In this document: positions 24,504-33,500 of the stretch, one piece after another
How positions within the stretch are numbered: the first letter of the stretch is position 1
How the letters are laid out: every line of letters starts with the position of its first letter
Origin: DASVTR01 sp033855775
GTDB taxonomy: Bacteria; Acidobacteriota; Blastocatellia; Pyrinomonadales; Pyrinomonadaceae
Length of the DNA stretch: 57,448 nt
Direction of reading: 5' to 3'
Assembly: GCA_033855775.1 (NCBI GenBank)
Contig: JAWVFT010000001.1
Span: 1-57,448, forward strand
Program-made: the position numbers and the translations under genes
The notes under the pieces: model-generated
The model's database searches: none
What the model was told of the DNA's origin: nothing
Seen by the model: only the letters and a program-made list of their open reading frames with translations

Positions 24504-25136
24504 GTGAAGATGAAAAGCATTGTTCTCTGCGGCGCGCTCGTCGCGTGCAGCGTCGTCGCCGCTCGCGCGCAGGACGCGACGACCGTTCAACCTCCCGTCG
24601 AACAGCCCGTTGCTATCGCGCAGAAGGCCGTCGCTCTGGACAGCGCGGGGCGCGAAGCCCTGACGGCCAGCCTGTTGACCACGACGCTGCAAGGGACGCC
24701 GGAAGCGCCGGTCAAGAACGTCCGCTTCGTCATCGAGAATCGCGGCGCGAGCTTCTACACTTATGTTTCGGGGACGGTCACGTTTTACAAAGAAGGCGGC
24801 ATACGATGCGGCGAAGGCTTGTTTGTCTTGAACGCGCTCGCGCCGGGAGAATCGGCGGAGGTTGACACGCCGGGCTTGCGCCTTGAATGCGCGCCCGCGT
24901 CCTGGCGCATCGTCGCCAATAACCTGATGACGCGCTCAAGCGGCGCCGCGCAGGTTGTGGCGCCGCCGGAGCCGCCCACTGCTCCGCAGCCCGTTCAGCC
25001 GCCGCCCGCGCCCGCTTCCCCGTCGCCGCTCTACCTGACAGTTGACGGGCAGCAATATCAAGTCCCGGTCAACAGCGCTCTGGAGATTCCAGTGCGCAAG
25101 CGGCGCATCAAGATTACGCTCAGCGACCAGCCTTGA
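24504..25136 (+). CDS. Secreted hypothetical protein
   Basis: 210 residues from GTG 24504 (AGGAG at 24490-24494, 9 nt away); ATG 24510 is the alternative. A signal peptide (KSIVLCGALVACSVVAARAQ) is followed by a beta-sandwich-like region (VKNVRFVIENRGASFYTYVS, GLFVLNALAPGESAEVD, then ECAPASWRIVANN). A Pro/Ala-rich linker (PPEPPTAPQPVQPPPAPASP) leads to a short C-terminal part PLYLTVDGQQYQVPV. No named family was recognised; the middle part looks like an FxLYD/DUF3426-style extracellular fold. The sequence suggests periplasmic or surface location. Confidence 0.7.
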   Translation: MKMKSIVLCGALVACSVVAARAQDATTVQPPVEQPVAIAQKAVALDSAGREALTASLLTTTLQGTPEAPVKNVRFVIENRGASFYTYVSGTVTFYKEGGIRCGEGLFVLNALAPGESAEVDTPGLRLECAPASWRIVANNLMTRSSGAAQVVAPPEPPTAPQPVQPPPAPASPSPLYLTVDGQQYQVPVNSALEIPVRKRRIKITLSDQP

Positions 25137-25260
25137 GACGGATGAAAGCATCGCTCTCGTTGCGGCTCGTGTGTTCTGAACGTCGCGCGGCGCGACTCGC
25201 AAAACTTGTGGAAACGGCCCCCATGTCTTTAACGCTTGACAGAGAAAGAAGGGAATTGAG

Positions 25261-25410
25261 ATGGCAAACGAAATTGACGATAAGACTTGCGCGCATCCGA
25301 GTTGCAATTGCCCGGTCACGGACGATGACAAGTATTGCAGCGAGTATTGCCGGGACGCGAAGGACATCACGGAAATCGGTTGCGGCTGCGAGCACACGGG
25401 CTGCCGCTGA
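25261..25410 (+). CDS. Bacterial metallothionein (BmtA/SmtA type)
   Basis: 49 residues, too short for usual ORF cut-offs. MANEIDDKTCAHPSCNCPVT at the start, then DDKYCSEYCRDA and GCGCEHTGCR at the end. Eight Cys (10, 15, 17, 26, 30, 41, 43, 48) and two His (12, 45) give the CxHxxCxC...YCSxxC...CxC pattern of SmtA-like proteins that bind a Zn cluster; the middle YCS-xxC is the family's zinc-finger-like hairpin. AAGGGA precedes the ATG by about 9 nt. A 12-bp terminator hairpin follows at once, so it is monocistronic. Together with the CDF exporter it points to zinc or cadmium handling. Confidence 0.9.
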   Translation: MANEIDDKTCAHPSCNCPVTDDDKYCSEYCRDAKDITEIGCGCEHTGCR

Positions 25411-25424
25411 GTCTTGAATGGTCA

Positions 25425-25464
25425 CTGCTCCCGGCGCCACAAAAACCTTCGCCGCCGGGAGCAG
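25425..25464 (+). terminator. Terminator of the metallothionein gene
   Basis: CTGCTCCCGGCG (25425-25436) pairs perfectly with CGCCGGGAGCAG (25453-25464), loop 16 nt. It begins 15 bp after the stop. No U-tract. Confidence 0.7.
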
Positions 25465-25474
25465 CCCCGACGCT

Positions 25475-25515
25475 TTTCTCATCAAGCGGCAAGCCTTTCT
25501 CATCGAGCGGCAAGC
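25475..25515 (+). repeat. Tandem direct repeat, two 20-bp copies
   Basis: TTTCTCATCAAGCGGCAAGC (25475-25494) and TTTCTCATCGAGCGGCAAGC (25496-25515) differ at one base and are one base apart. The rest of the 25411-25712 spacer shows no gene. Confidence 0.7.
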
Positions 25516-25712
25516 TCATTCCTCAAAGCTCAGGCCGTCATCGCTCGCTCTAGTCTCTTCCAACTCGCCGTCACTTTATAACTGAAGCGTCGCCCGCGCG
25601 CCGCGACTGCATCACTGGCAAGACTAGATGCCCTTTCGTGTCCAAAAATCGGGAGCATCGTCAACGAACATTGGACAACGGGCGTTTGCCTTTAGGCTCC
25701 ATTTTGTTTTTA

Positions 25713-26564
25713 ATGAAAGCGATGGGAAAGATAATTGACGGCAGCAGGGAAGCGGACGCGCCGCGCGTCGCGGCTTCCATCTATTTAAACTCGGCTCCGC
25801 TGATTTGGAGCTTCACGCGCGGCGAGAGAAGGCAGGCTGTGCGCCTCGTGCCGGACGCGGCGCCTGCGCGTTGCGCGGACATGCTGGCGCGAGGCTTTGT
25901 CGAAGCGGCGCTCGTCCCCGTCATAGAGTATCAAAGGATACCGGAAGTCTTGATTGTGCCGAACGTCTGCGTCGGCTCTCGCGAGCGTGTTCGCTCGGTC
26001 GTGCTGGTGACGCGCGGCGCGGAGTTGAAGGAAGCGCGCCGGGTCGCGCTCGACACTTCCTCGCGCACGTCGGCGACGCTCACGCGCGTCATCTTCCGCG
26101 AGTTCTTCGGCTTCGAGCCGGAGTGGAAGGCGGCAGCGCCAGACCTCGACGCGATGTTGAATGAGGCGGACGCTGCGCTTCTCATTGGCGACCCGGCGAT
26201 GACATTCGCGCGCGAAGGCTTGCGCGTTTACGATTTGGCGAGCATCTGGCGCGAGAAGACCGGCCTCGGTTTCGTCTTTGCGATGTGGATGGCGCGCGAG
26301 GACGCGGCCCACGAAGCGCGCGAGATTGACTTCGCGGGCGCGCGTGACGAAGGGCTGGCGAGCGTCGAAGAGATTGCCGCCGCCTACGAACCCCTGCTCC
26401 GCCTGCCGCGCGCCGAACTCCGCTCGTACCTGCTCGAAAATATTTCCTTCAGTCTGGATGCGGAGATGAAAGCGGGGCTTGACCTCTTCTACAAGCTCGC
26501 GCACAAGCACGGGTTGCTCGACGCCGTGCGCCCGCTGCGGATGCTGGACGACGTGAGCGATTAG
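25713..26564 (+). CDS. mqnA: Chorismate dehydratase, futalosine menaquinone pathway
   Basis: MqnA dehydrates chorismate to 3-enolpyruvyl-benzoate, the first step of the futalosine route. 283 residues from ATG 25713; an upstream GTG (25638) would add 25 residues, and ATG 25722 is also possible. Substrate-binding-protein fold markers: RVAASIYLNSAPLIWSF (usual VGxIxYLNxxPL), ALVPVIEYQRIPEV, LDTSSRTSATLTRVIFREFF, LLIGDPAM, and the tryptophan/aromatic IWREKTGLGFVFAMW. The next gene in the same direction is mqnC, so the two probably act in one pathway; mqnB, D and E are not in the window. Confidence 0.92.
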   Translation: MKAMGKIIDGSREADAPRVAASIYLNSAPLIWSFTRGERRQAVRLVPDAAPARCADMLARGFVEAALVPVIEYQRIPEVLIVPNVCVGSRERVRSVVLVTRGAELKEARRVALDTSSRTSATLTRVIFREFFGFEPEWKAAAPDLDAMLNEADAALLIGDPAMTFAREGLRVYDLASIWREKTGLGFVFAMWMAREDAAHEAREIDFAGARDEGLASVEEIAAAYEPLLRLPRAELRSYLLENISFSLDAEMKAGLDLFYKLAHKHGLLDAVRPLRMLDDVSD

Positions 26565-26696
26565 CGATTTGCCATTTCAGGTTTGCGATTTGCGATTGTG
26601 ATTGCGGATAATGTGGCCGAACATTGAAGCATCCGAAGTGGAAGCAAAGTTGCTATTTGTCGGCGCGGAGTTGAAAGCCTGAGACAGGCGAGCCAG

Positions 26697-27848
26697 ATGA
26701 GAAATTCAAACGACATTCAGCCCATTCTTGAACGCGCTCTGGCGGGCGAGCGATTGACCGCGGACGACTGCGCGCTCCTGCTCGAATCGGACGACTTCGT
26801 TCGCATCGGTCTGGCCGCGGACACCGTGCGCCAACGCCTTCACCCGCAGGGCGTGGTCACGTACATCATCGACCGCAACATCAACTACACGAACGTCTGC
26901 AACGTCGTCTGCACCTTCTGCGCCTTCTATCGCCGCCCCGGACACGCGGAGACGTACGTGCATACGCTCGACGAGATTCGTCTCAAGATTGACGAGACTA
27001 TCGCGCTCGGCGGCACGGGCGTCTTGATGCAGGGCGGCTTGCACCCTGACTTCGGCATCGAGTGGTACGAAGACCTGCTGCGCAACCTGCACGCCGAATA
27101 TCCGGGCTTTCAACTGCACTGTTTTTCGCCGCCTGAGATTCACAACATACATCTCATCTCCGGCCTCGATTATGAAACCATCATGGCGCGCTTGAAGGCC
27201 GCAGGGTTGAACAGCCTGCCGGGCGGCGGCGGCGAGATACTTGACGATGAAGTTCGCCAGCGCGTCTCGACCAAATGCACGACCGGCGAGTGGCTTTCGG
27301 TGATGCGGGCGGCGCACAGCGTGGGCCTGCGCACGACGGCGACGATGATGTTCGGCATCGGCGACCGCGTTGAGCATCGCGTCCGCCACTTGCAGCGCAT
27401 ACGCGACCTACAGGACGAGACGGGCGGCTTCACGGCCTTCATCCCCTGGACGTTCCAGCGCGAGAACACGGCGCTTGGTCGTCGCATCAAGGAAGAGCCG
27501 ACCGGGATTGACTACCTGAAGATGCTCTCCGTCTCGCGCCTCTTCCTGGACAACGTGGAGCACTTTCAATCCTCTTGGCTGACGCAGGGCTTGAGGCTTG
27601 GGCAGGTGGCGCTGCGGTTCGGGGCGGACGACATGGGTTCGATTATGATTGAGGAGAACGTCGTCTCGGCGGCGGGCGCGAGCAACGTGGCCGACGAGAA
27701 GATGCTGCGTTATCTGATACGCGAGGCGGGCTTCACGCCGCAGCAGCGAGACATTCTCTACCGCCACGTCAATCGTGAAGCGTCGCCGCAGTTGGACGCG
27801 AAAGAGTCTCTGCCGCTCGGCGAGCTAACGGCGCAGATGGCAGACTGA
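26697..27848 (+). CDS. mqnC: Cyclic dehypoxanthinyl futalosine synthase (radical SAM)
   Basis: 383 residues. MqnC cyclises dehypoxanthinyl futalosine using a 5'-deoxyadenosyl radical. The [4Fe-4S] site is CNVVCTFC (C68, C72, C75) inside YIIDRNINYTNVCNV, which distinguishes MqnC from the related MqnE. Further markers: GGLHPDFGIEWYEDLL, NSLPGGGGEILDDEVR, TTATMMFGIGD, FIPWTFQRENTAL, HFQSSWLTQGL and GSIMIEENVVSAAGA. The start ATG at 26697 is supported by the conserved N-terminus (ERALAGERLTADDCALLLE). Anaerobic or respiratory quinone synthesis is implied. Confidence 0.94.
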   Translation: MRNSNDIQPILERALAGERLTADDCALLLESDDFVRIGLAADTVRQRLHPQGVVTYIIDRNINYTNVCNVVCTFCAFYRRPGHAETYVHTLDEIRLKIDETIALGGTGVLMQGGLHPDFGIEWYEDLLRNLHAEYPGFQLHCFSPPEIHNIHLISGLDYETIMARLKAAGLNSLPGGGGEILDDEVRQRVSTKCTTGEWLSVMRAAHSVGLRTTATMMFGIGDRVEHRVRHLQRIRDLQDETGGFTAFIPWTFQRENTALGRRIKEEPTGIDYLKMLSVSRLFLDNVEHFQSSWLTQGLRLGQVALRFGADDMGSIMIEENVVSAAGASNVADEKMLRYLIREAGFTPQQRDILYRHVNREASPQLDAKESLPLGELTAQMAD

Positions 27849-27851
27849 AGA

Positions 27852-28006
27852 GAGACGCGATGAAGAGAGACGCGGAGACGCGGAGACGCGGCGACGAGAT
27901 AGTCAACGCAATCTTGTAGCGTCATCACGCATCGTCATCATGTAGCGTCATCACGCAGAGTCATCCCCGTCTCTCTTTCTCTCCGCGTCCCCGCGTCGCT
28001 CCCTCC
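27852..28006. repeat. Imperfect inverted repeat of GAGACGCGG words
   Basis: AGAGACGCGGAGACGCGGAG (27866 onward) and CTCTCCGCGTCCCCGCGTCG (27979-27998) face each other between convergent genes. GTAGCGTCATCACGCA occurs twice in the loop (near 27917 and 27943). The right arm is read as the last codons of the GNAT gene. Confidence 0.55.
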
Positions 28007-28552
28007 CTGCATCACTTTCCATTCGTGTTTGAGCATGGCGTAGACGTTGAGGTCAACGTAGCGGTCGTAGAGCCATTGGACTTGGCGGAGTGTGCCTTCG
28101 AGAGTGAAGCCGAGGCGTTCGGGGATGGCGCGGCTTTTGTGGTTGCCGGGAGCGCAGAGGATGTCAACGCGATTGAGGCGCAGTTCTTCGAAGGCGTAAT
28201 CGAGCAGGATGCGGCACGAGGCTGTGACGAGGCCGCGCCCCTGATGCGTGGCGGCCAGATAGTAGCCGAGGCTGGCGCTGTGATTCTTGTGGTCGATTGA
28301 TTTCAGTGAGACGACGCCCGCCAGTTGGCCCGCGTCCCAGATGCCCGCCGGAAGCTCTCGACCGGCGGCGCGGCGCTCTATGCACTGGCGTATAAACTCG
28401 CTGCTCTCGGCGAGCGTGTAGTCGTCCGAGAAGTTTGGCATCCAGCGGCGGAAGTAGTCCCAGTGGCGGCGGGTCAGGGCGCACAGTAGGGCTGCGTGCT
28501 GTTCTTCGAGCAGTCGTAGCTCGGCTCGTTCGTTGATGCGGGAGAGAATCAT
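27938..28552 (-). CDS. GNAT N-acetyltransferase, RimJ/RimL-like
   Basis: 204 residues from ATG 28552; an in-frame ATG at 28600 would add 16 residues unlike the family. Acetyl-CoA-dependent acetyltransferase of the ribosomal-protein / amino-acid type. Core elements: LRLLEEQHAALLCALTRRHW, GVVSLKSIDHKNHSASLGYY, and the acetyl-CoA loop HQGRGLVTASCRILLDYAFE followed by LNRVDILCAPGNHKSRAIPE and RLGFTLEGTLR. It begins just after the signature MILSRINERAELRL. The C-terminal ~20 residues are encoded by the inverted repeat shared with mqnC's downstream spacer, so the original tail may have been shorter. The substrate is unknown. Confidence 0.88.
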   Translation of the reverse strand: MILSRINERAELRLLEEQHAALLCALTRRHWDYFRRWMPNFSDDYTLAESSEFIRQCIERRAAGRELPAGIWDAGQLAGVVSLKSIDHKNHSASLGYYLAATHQGRGLVTASCRILLDYAFEELRLNRVDILCAPGNHKSRAIPERLGFTLEGTLRQVQWLYDRYVDLNVYAMLKHEWKVMQGGSDAGTRRERETGMTLRDDAT

Positions 28553-28712
28553 AAGGCTTAACGCGCGCGAGGTGTAGAGAGCGGCCCGGCTCTCTTTCAA
28601 CGGGCGGCAGTTTAGCAGAGGCGAGCGTCGGCGCGGAACATTGAAAGGGCGCGCATCAAGAATCGTGCGCTTGAATAGTCATGCGCGTGAATATCCCTCG
28701 CGCGCCGAAAGT

Positions 28713-28759
28713 AAGGGCGCGAGCGCAGCCGCCGCAGAGGCAGACGCGCTCGCGCCCTT
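28713..28759 (-). terminator. Terminator-like hairpin after the Fn3 gene
   Basis: AAGGGCGCGAGCGC (28713-28726) and GCGCTCGCGCCCTT (28746-28759), perfect 14-bp stem, 19-nt loop. Read on the minus strand it lies 79 bp past the Fn3 stop and is followed by ACTTTCGG. Spacer 28553-28838 has no other recognisable element. Confidence 0.65.
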
Positions 28760-28838
28760 CCGGCTTGTGCCGGGCGCCTTCCGGCGCTTGAAGCGTTCGC
28801 TGGTTTCGTTTGGGCGTAGAGAGGGCTTGCGCTTTCTC

Positions 28839-29474
28839 TTAAGGGGCCATCTTGACCGCGGGGTCTGACCAGCCGCTCTGCCCGCCGCCGCCGACCGCCG
28901 CGACCCTGAACCAGTACTTCGTGCCGCTCACCAGCCCGCTGATAGTCGTCTTCGACGTGGTGACGATTGCCGCCTGCGTCCATGAAGTTTCGACCGTAGG
29001 GGTTTGGCTGCTTTGCACGACGTAGCTTCTGGCGTTGGATGAAGCGTTCCAAGAGAGGTCAACGTCGCCATCTTTATCGCCCGTGGTCGGGGCAAGCGAT
29101 GAAGGGATGGCGGGCGGCTGACCGCTCGCCAGACTCGGAGCGCGCACGTCCATTCCGGCGCTGAGGATGATGTCCTCTTTGCCGCCGCTGGCGCTCTCGA
29201 CAAAGCCCACCAGCCGCGAGGCCATCTCGTCGAGCGCGTCCTCCTGTTGTTCAAGTTCCGCTGTCCGCTGCTTGGAGATGTCGCGTGCTGTCAGCGCAGC
29301 GTTATAAGCCTGTTCGGCTGCGTCAATAACGGCGGTCACCTCCGCCAGCTTCGGCGTCGGGTTAGGGAAGTTGACGGTGTTAGCCGTCATGTTCTGCACG
29401 ATGATGCGTGCGCGCGTGATTTTTTCGCTAATCGAGAGCGCATTGAAATTAAGTTTGACTTTGACTTTCGGCAT
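28839..29474 (-). CDS. Fibronectin type III domain protein
   Basis: 211 residues from ATG 29474, with AGGAGA about 8 nt upstream on the minus strand; an in-frame ATG at 29522 precedes that site. The N-terminal half is helical and Ala-rich (MPKVKVKLNFNALSISEK, AVIDAAEQAYNAALTARD, AELEQQEDALDEMASRLV). A C-terminal Fn3 domain spans ~125-205 (VDLSWNASSNARSYVVQSS, GLVSGTKYWFRVAAVGGGG). No signal peptide is apparent. Related short helix-plus-Fn3 proteins occur in Acidobacteria and Bacteroidetes without known function. The role is not known. Confidence 0.75.
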   Translation of the reverse strand: MPKVKVKLNFNALSISEKITRARIIVQNMTANTVNFPNPTPKLAEVTAVIDAAEQAYNAALTARDISKQRTAELEQQEDALDEMASRLVGFVESASGGKEDIILSAGMDVRAPSLASGQPPAIPSSLAPTTGDKDGDVDLSWNASSNARSYVVQSSQTPTVETSWTQAAIVTTSKTTISGLVSGTKYWFRVAAVGGGGQSGWSDPAVKMAP

Positions 29475-29739
29475 GACAGTTCTCCTGCTCGTGAAGAGTT
29501 TGGGTAAAGCCGTAGATGGCAACCCTCAGATTTAAGGAAACCGCTGAAACTTGGGAAACCCGCTTGAGAAGCGCGTCATCTCTAGGCGCGAAGGAACGCG
29601 CGTAGCATACGCCTCTCGACTGCCGCGCGCAAGTCTTATGTTAGGAGCATCAGGAGTCAGGGAAAGCCGCGCGCCCTCGCATAATCGCTCTCTCTCCTCA
29701 CAAACTACTACGGCCTCAACCTGCCTCAAGACTCCGTGT
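29475..29739. other. Spacer upstream of the Fn3 gene
   Basis: 265 bp without a supported gene. It holds the Fn3 gene's promoter side and the start of the long spacer before the giant gene. No repeat was recognised before 29740. Confidence 0.4.
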
Positions 29740-30010
29740 CCTCAAATTGTTTCCGAACGCCCTCACACAGCTTCCGTCTCGACTCGGATCGGAACAATTT
29801 GCCCCCGGCTGGAAGTAATTCGCCCTCCGGCGGAAGTGATTTGCCCTCACACGGAAACAATCTGCCCTCGAATAACTTTAATCTGAGCGCAAATTGTTTC
29901 TGTCTGACTCCGCTGGAAGTTATTTGAGGGCAAATTATTCCGGGTTGAGGGCAAATTGTTTTCAGCGGAAGGCAAATCAGAGCAATCGGAGGGCAAACAG
30001 AAGCAATCCG
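29740..30010. repeat. Array of 21-bp repeats in two opposing blocks
   Basis: Four forward units GGAAnnnATTTGCCCTCnnnC start at 29791, 29811, 29832 and 29853 (one 20-bp step, then exact 21-bp steps). Four reverse-complement units GAGGGCAAATnnnTTCC start at 29926, 29947, 29968 and 29989, again exactly 21 bp apart. Extra reverse units stand alone at 29740-29755 and 29885-29902. The conserved core is GAGGGCAAATTGTTTCC. Read as protein, the forward block would give a 7-residue repeat (GSDLPSH, GNNLPSN), but no start or ribosome-binding site supports coding. Confidence 0.85.
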
Positions 30011-30115
30011 AACACGGTCTGGATTCGCGCTAATCCCTCAAATATCTGATTTACCGGGATTTAGATTAACGCCGCCACGGTTTTTCGATAATTGTGACGT
30101 TTTCGACAAAAAGGC

Positions 30116-30144
30116 TTGACAACGAGGGGCCGTTCCTGTAGCTT
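30116..30144 (+). promoter_or_regulatory. Candidate promoter of the giant surface protein gene
   Basis: TTGACA (30116-30121), 17-bp spacer, TAGCTT (30139-30144). The -35 is perfect; the -10 is weak. It lies ~106 bp after the repeat array and ~420 bp before the giant gene's ATG, which would give a very long leader. Confidence 0.4.
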
Positions 30145-30290
30145 GCACGTTCATTTCGTAGCGATAAACACGAACCCGCACGTTTTTAGTTTACCGGCCT
30201 AAGTTTTGCCAGCTTAGTAGAACCGCACTAAAAAGCGCCCCCCTGATAACGCTCCACCTTTCAAGGGACTTACCTACAAACGGGTCTAGA

Positions 30291-30324
30291 AGACAAAGCG
30301 GAATGCCGTTTTCCGCCTTAGTCT
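30291..30324 (+). other. Hairpin in the leader of the giant gene
   Basis: AGACAAAGCGGAA (30291-30303) pairs with TTCCGCCTTAGTCT (30311-30324) with one bulge and one mismatch; loop of 7 nt. Could be an attenuator or only a structural leader element. No known riboswitch core was recognised between 30145 and 30566. Confidence 0.4.
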
Positions 30325-30566
30325 GCCGACGCACAACCCGCAAGCCGACTCAATTTGCGGCTTTCCCGGTCAAGAAACATTTTGACGACATCTGGATGCG
30401 CTTCCCCCGCGCCCATTCCAGCGCGAGCAGCAGGCCGCACGCCCCCCGCGTGTCCGGCCTGCCGCTCGCTAACACCCAACGCCCGCGCGCCACGCCGCCG
30501 GCCAATTGCCCGGACTCTCAACCCATTTGCCCCTAAGCCCAGAAAGCCCCGAAGGATATTCGCCCA

Positions 30567-33500
30567 ATGAAAAACTACTCTAACCTCATCGCCCCCAAAA
30601 CCACCGGCGCACGTCTCATCGTCGCCCTCGTTGCCATTATCTTTATCGCTTCCATCGTTACTGCGACGAGTTACGTGCAGCAGGCATGGAACAATTTTCA
30701 GGAAGATAAGAACGCGAGTGCTGAGAAAACCCAGGAGGGACAAAAAGAGAAGCCGGGCGCTACGGAGAGCAACGGCGTCGCAATGGTTCCGTCCCCTGGC
30801 CCCGCTGCCATCGCCGACTTGAATGCTAGTCCGGTGGAAAGCCTTTTTGTTGATGGCGTGAACACTCCTCAAGCTGTCAATAACTACGCGCCCACGAGGA
30901 CAACCGGCATCACCTATGGCTCTATATCTGGAACCGGCACGAGCGTCACGAGTTGGAGAAACACGACAAGCCTTGACGACAACCTGAGCAATAACCAGCC
31001 CATCGGCTTTACCTTCATCTACAACGGTGGCGCGTTTCAGAATTTCCGCGTCTCAACCAATGGCTTTATCACGTTCAATACTTCTTCGACCGCCGTCGGT
31101 GCTACGGTATCGACACCTTATAACTACGAGAACGTAGGTCTTTCTTCTTCAAGCGCGTCCACGAATTTTTCGCCTAACACTCTTGCCCCAATGTGGGACG
31201 ATCTAGTCGTACCCACTGCTGGCACATTGAATGGCAATATCAAATACTTGACTACCGGCGTGTCACCGAATCGGATACTCACGGTCGAATGGATTGGCAT
31301 GGAATTGTTCTCGAACGCCGGGCCTGACATGAATTTCCAAGTGAAACTCTATGAAGCCGACGGTCATATTGAGTATGTGTACGGAACGATGACTTCGGGA
31401 ACAACGGGTTCGTATTCTTACTCGACGGGAATCAACGCATCTACAGTCTCGGCAAGTCCGACAGCAGCGGAACTGTTAACGCAGCAGACGGCAAACACGG
31501 CAACATTCAATAACACTCCTCAAATCTCGTTGGGCGGAGCAAATCCGGGTGCGGCGGTGCCAGCAACAAACACGCAGATTACATTCACGCCTCCGGTCAC
31601 AACTCCGGCTGCTCCTACATCTCTAACGTTCCCAACCGTCGGAGCATCCTTTGCCACGCTCAATTGGGTTGACAATGCCAACAACGAAACCAACTACAAT
31701 GTTTTAATTTCAACTGATGGCGGCGTAACTTACCAGACTTTCGGCGCAATTTTCCCTGCTAATACAACCGGAATTACCGTTACCGGCTTATCTGCCAGCA
31801 CGACTTATTTCTTTAGAGTTCTCGCAACTACCGAAGCGGTTTCCAGCACTCCGCTAAATGGAAGTGTCACTACAGGTGCGCCCGTTTCCGGCACAAAGAC
31901 GATTGGCGCTGGCGGCGATTACCCGACATTGACCTTAGCTATCAACGACGTGAATGCGGGTGTCGGCTCAGGCGGCGTGACTTTCAATATTACGGCGAGT
32001 ACAACCTTCGCGGAAACCACGCCCTGCATCACAGGCGGTTCTGCTGCTACACCTGTCGTCTTCCAGAAGTCGGGCGCGGGAGCGAATCCAATTGTCACGC
32101 CAGCGGGCAGCACTAGCACAGTTGATTATGGCATCTGCATCTTTGGTGGTGACAACATCACCTTTGATGGCATTGACGTTGCGCCTGCTGGAGTAAGCAC
32201 GGCGGTTGAGTTCGGTTACATCATCGTCAATGGTTCTGTCACTAACGGCGCGCAAAACAACATCATCAAGAACGCCAATATCACGCTTAGCCGCACGAAC
32301 ACTTCTTCTGTCGGCATCTCTCAGAACATAGCAAATGGTGGCGGCACACCCACCGCCACGACGGGCGCGAACTCTGGCAACAAGTATTACAACATCACCG
32401 TCCAAAACTCTTACGTTGGCATTACATTGTCTGGTACTGCGTCCTTCCCAGACACGGGTTGCGAAGTCGGTGTAACAGGCGGGGGCACGACGACAATTGG
32501 TGCGGCAACTGCTAATGATATTGGCAATGGAACGGTGGCGACGTGGGGTATTAGAGCGACTAACCAGAGCGGTGTCAAAATCTTCAACGTTGAAGTTAGA
32601 AACGTCACAAGCACAGGCACAAATGCCGTTGACGGTATTTCTATGGACAATACTGCCAATTCGTCCACGGTCAGTGCCGGAACGTGCGAAATCTTCAACA
32701 ATAAAGTCCACGACATAAAGAGCACCAGCGCGAGTTCTACGTCACACATTCTGTCCGGTATCAAAGTTAATCTCACGACAAATGCTGCAAGTGTTTCGAG
32801 AGTCTATAACAACTTCATTTATGGACTCGATAACAATTCGACGGCGACATCTCGTCAAATTATTGGCATTAGAGTGCAAGATGGAGGCACCGGTTCAGGA
32901 GCCACACACAATATTGATTTGAACAGCGTGAGACTTGCCCCAACAGGAGTTTCATGCTCAAACACAACATTTGAAATCGGCTCGACTAGCGGCCCTGTAA
33001 TAAAAGTCCGCGATAACATCTTTGCCAATTTTACGGGCGCACAAGCGGGAAGTGCTAAGCACTATACATGGGTTACACCTTCTGCGACTTTGATTGGTCC
33101 GGCAGGTTCGGTCTCAAACAACAACGACCTCTATGTCAACAACACGACCAATGGTTTCATTGCTCTTAACACTTCAACACCAACAGACTATGCAACCTTA
33201 ACAGCTTGGAAGGCTTTCGCTGCCAGCCCTGATGCGAACAGCATTTCCTCTGACCCGCTCTTCTTTGCTGCCACCGATTTACACATCCCTTCAGGTTCGC
33301 CTGCCGTTGATGCCGGTTCTTTCTTTGCAGGTGCGATTACATGGGCAGGCACAGACATTGACGCGCAAGTGCGACCCAACGGCGCAACAAACCCCGACAT
33401 CGGTGCGGATGAGTTTTATCCTTCGCCCGGTAGCGTGCAATTCAGTTCGCCGACCTACAGCATCACCGAAACCGGAGTCACGGCGACCATCACCGCAACC

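Noticed and set aside
28612..29052. 146-residue minus-strand frame overlapping the Fn3 gene
   Set aside because: Different frame of the same strand; Arg/Ser-rich and without a start signal, while the Fn3 frame has recognisable domains and a ribosome-binding site.
29736..29927. 63-residue plus-strand frame with a 7-aa repeat in the 21-bp array
   Set aside because: The repeat period of 21 bp makes any frame look repetitive; no start signal, and the second block is inverted, which would not be expected for coding DNA.
29740..30010. CRISPR array
   Set aside because: Units are 21 bp with no unique spacers and occur in both orientations; no cas genes are present.
30303..30536. 77-residue plus-strand frame in the leader of the giant gene
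   Set aside because: Pro/Arg/Ala-rich, no ribosome-binding site and starts inside a hairpin; more likely untranslated leader.
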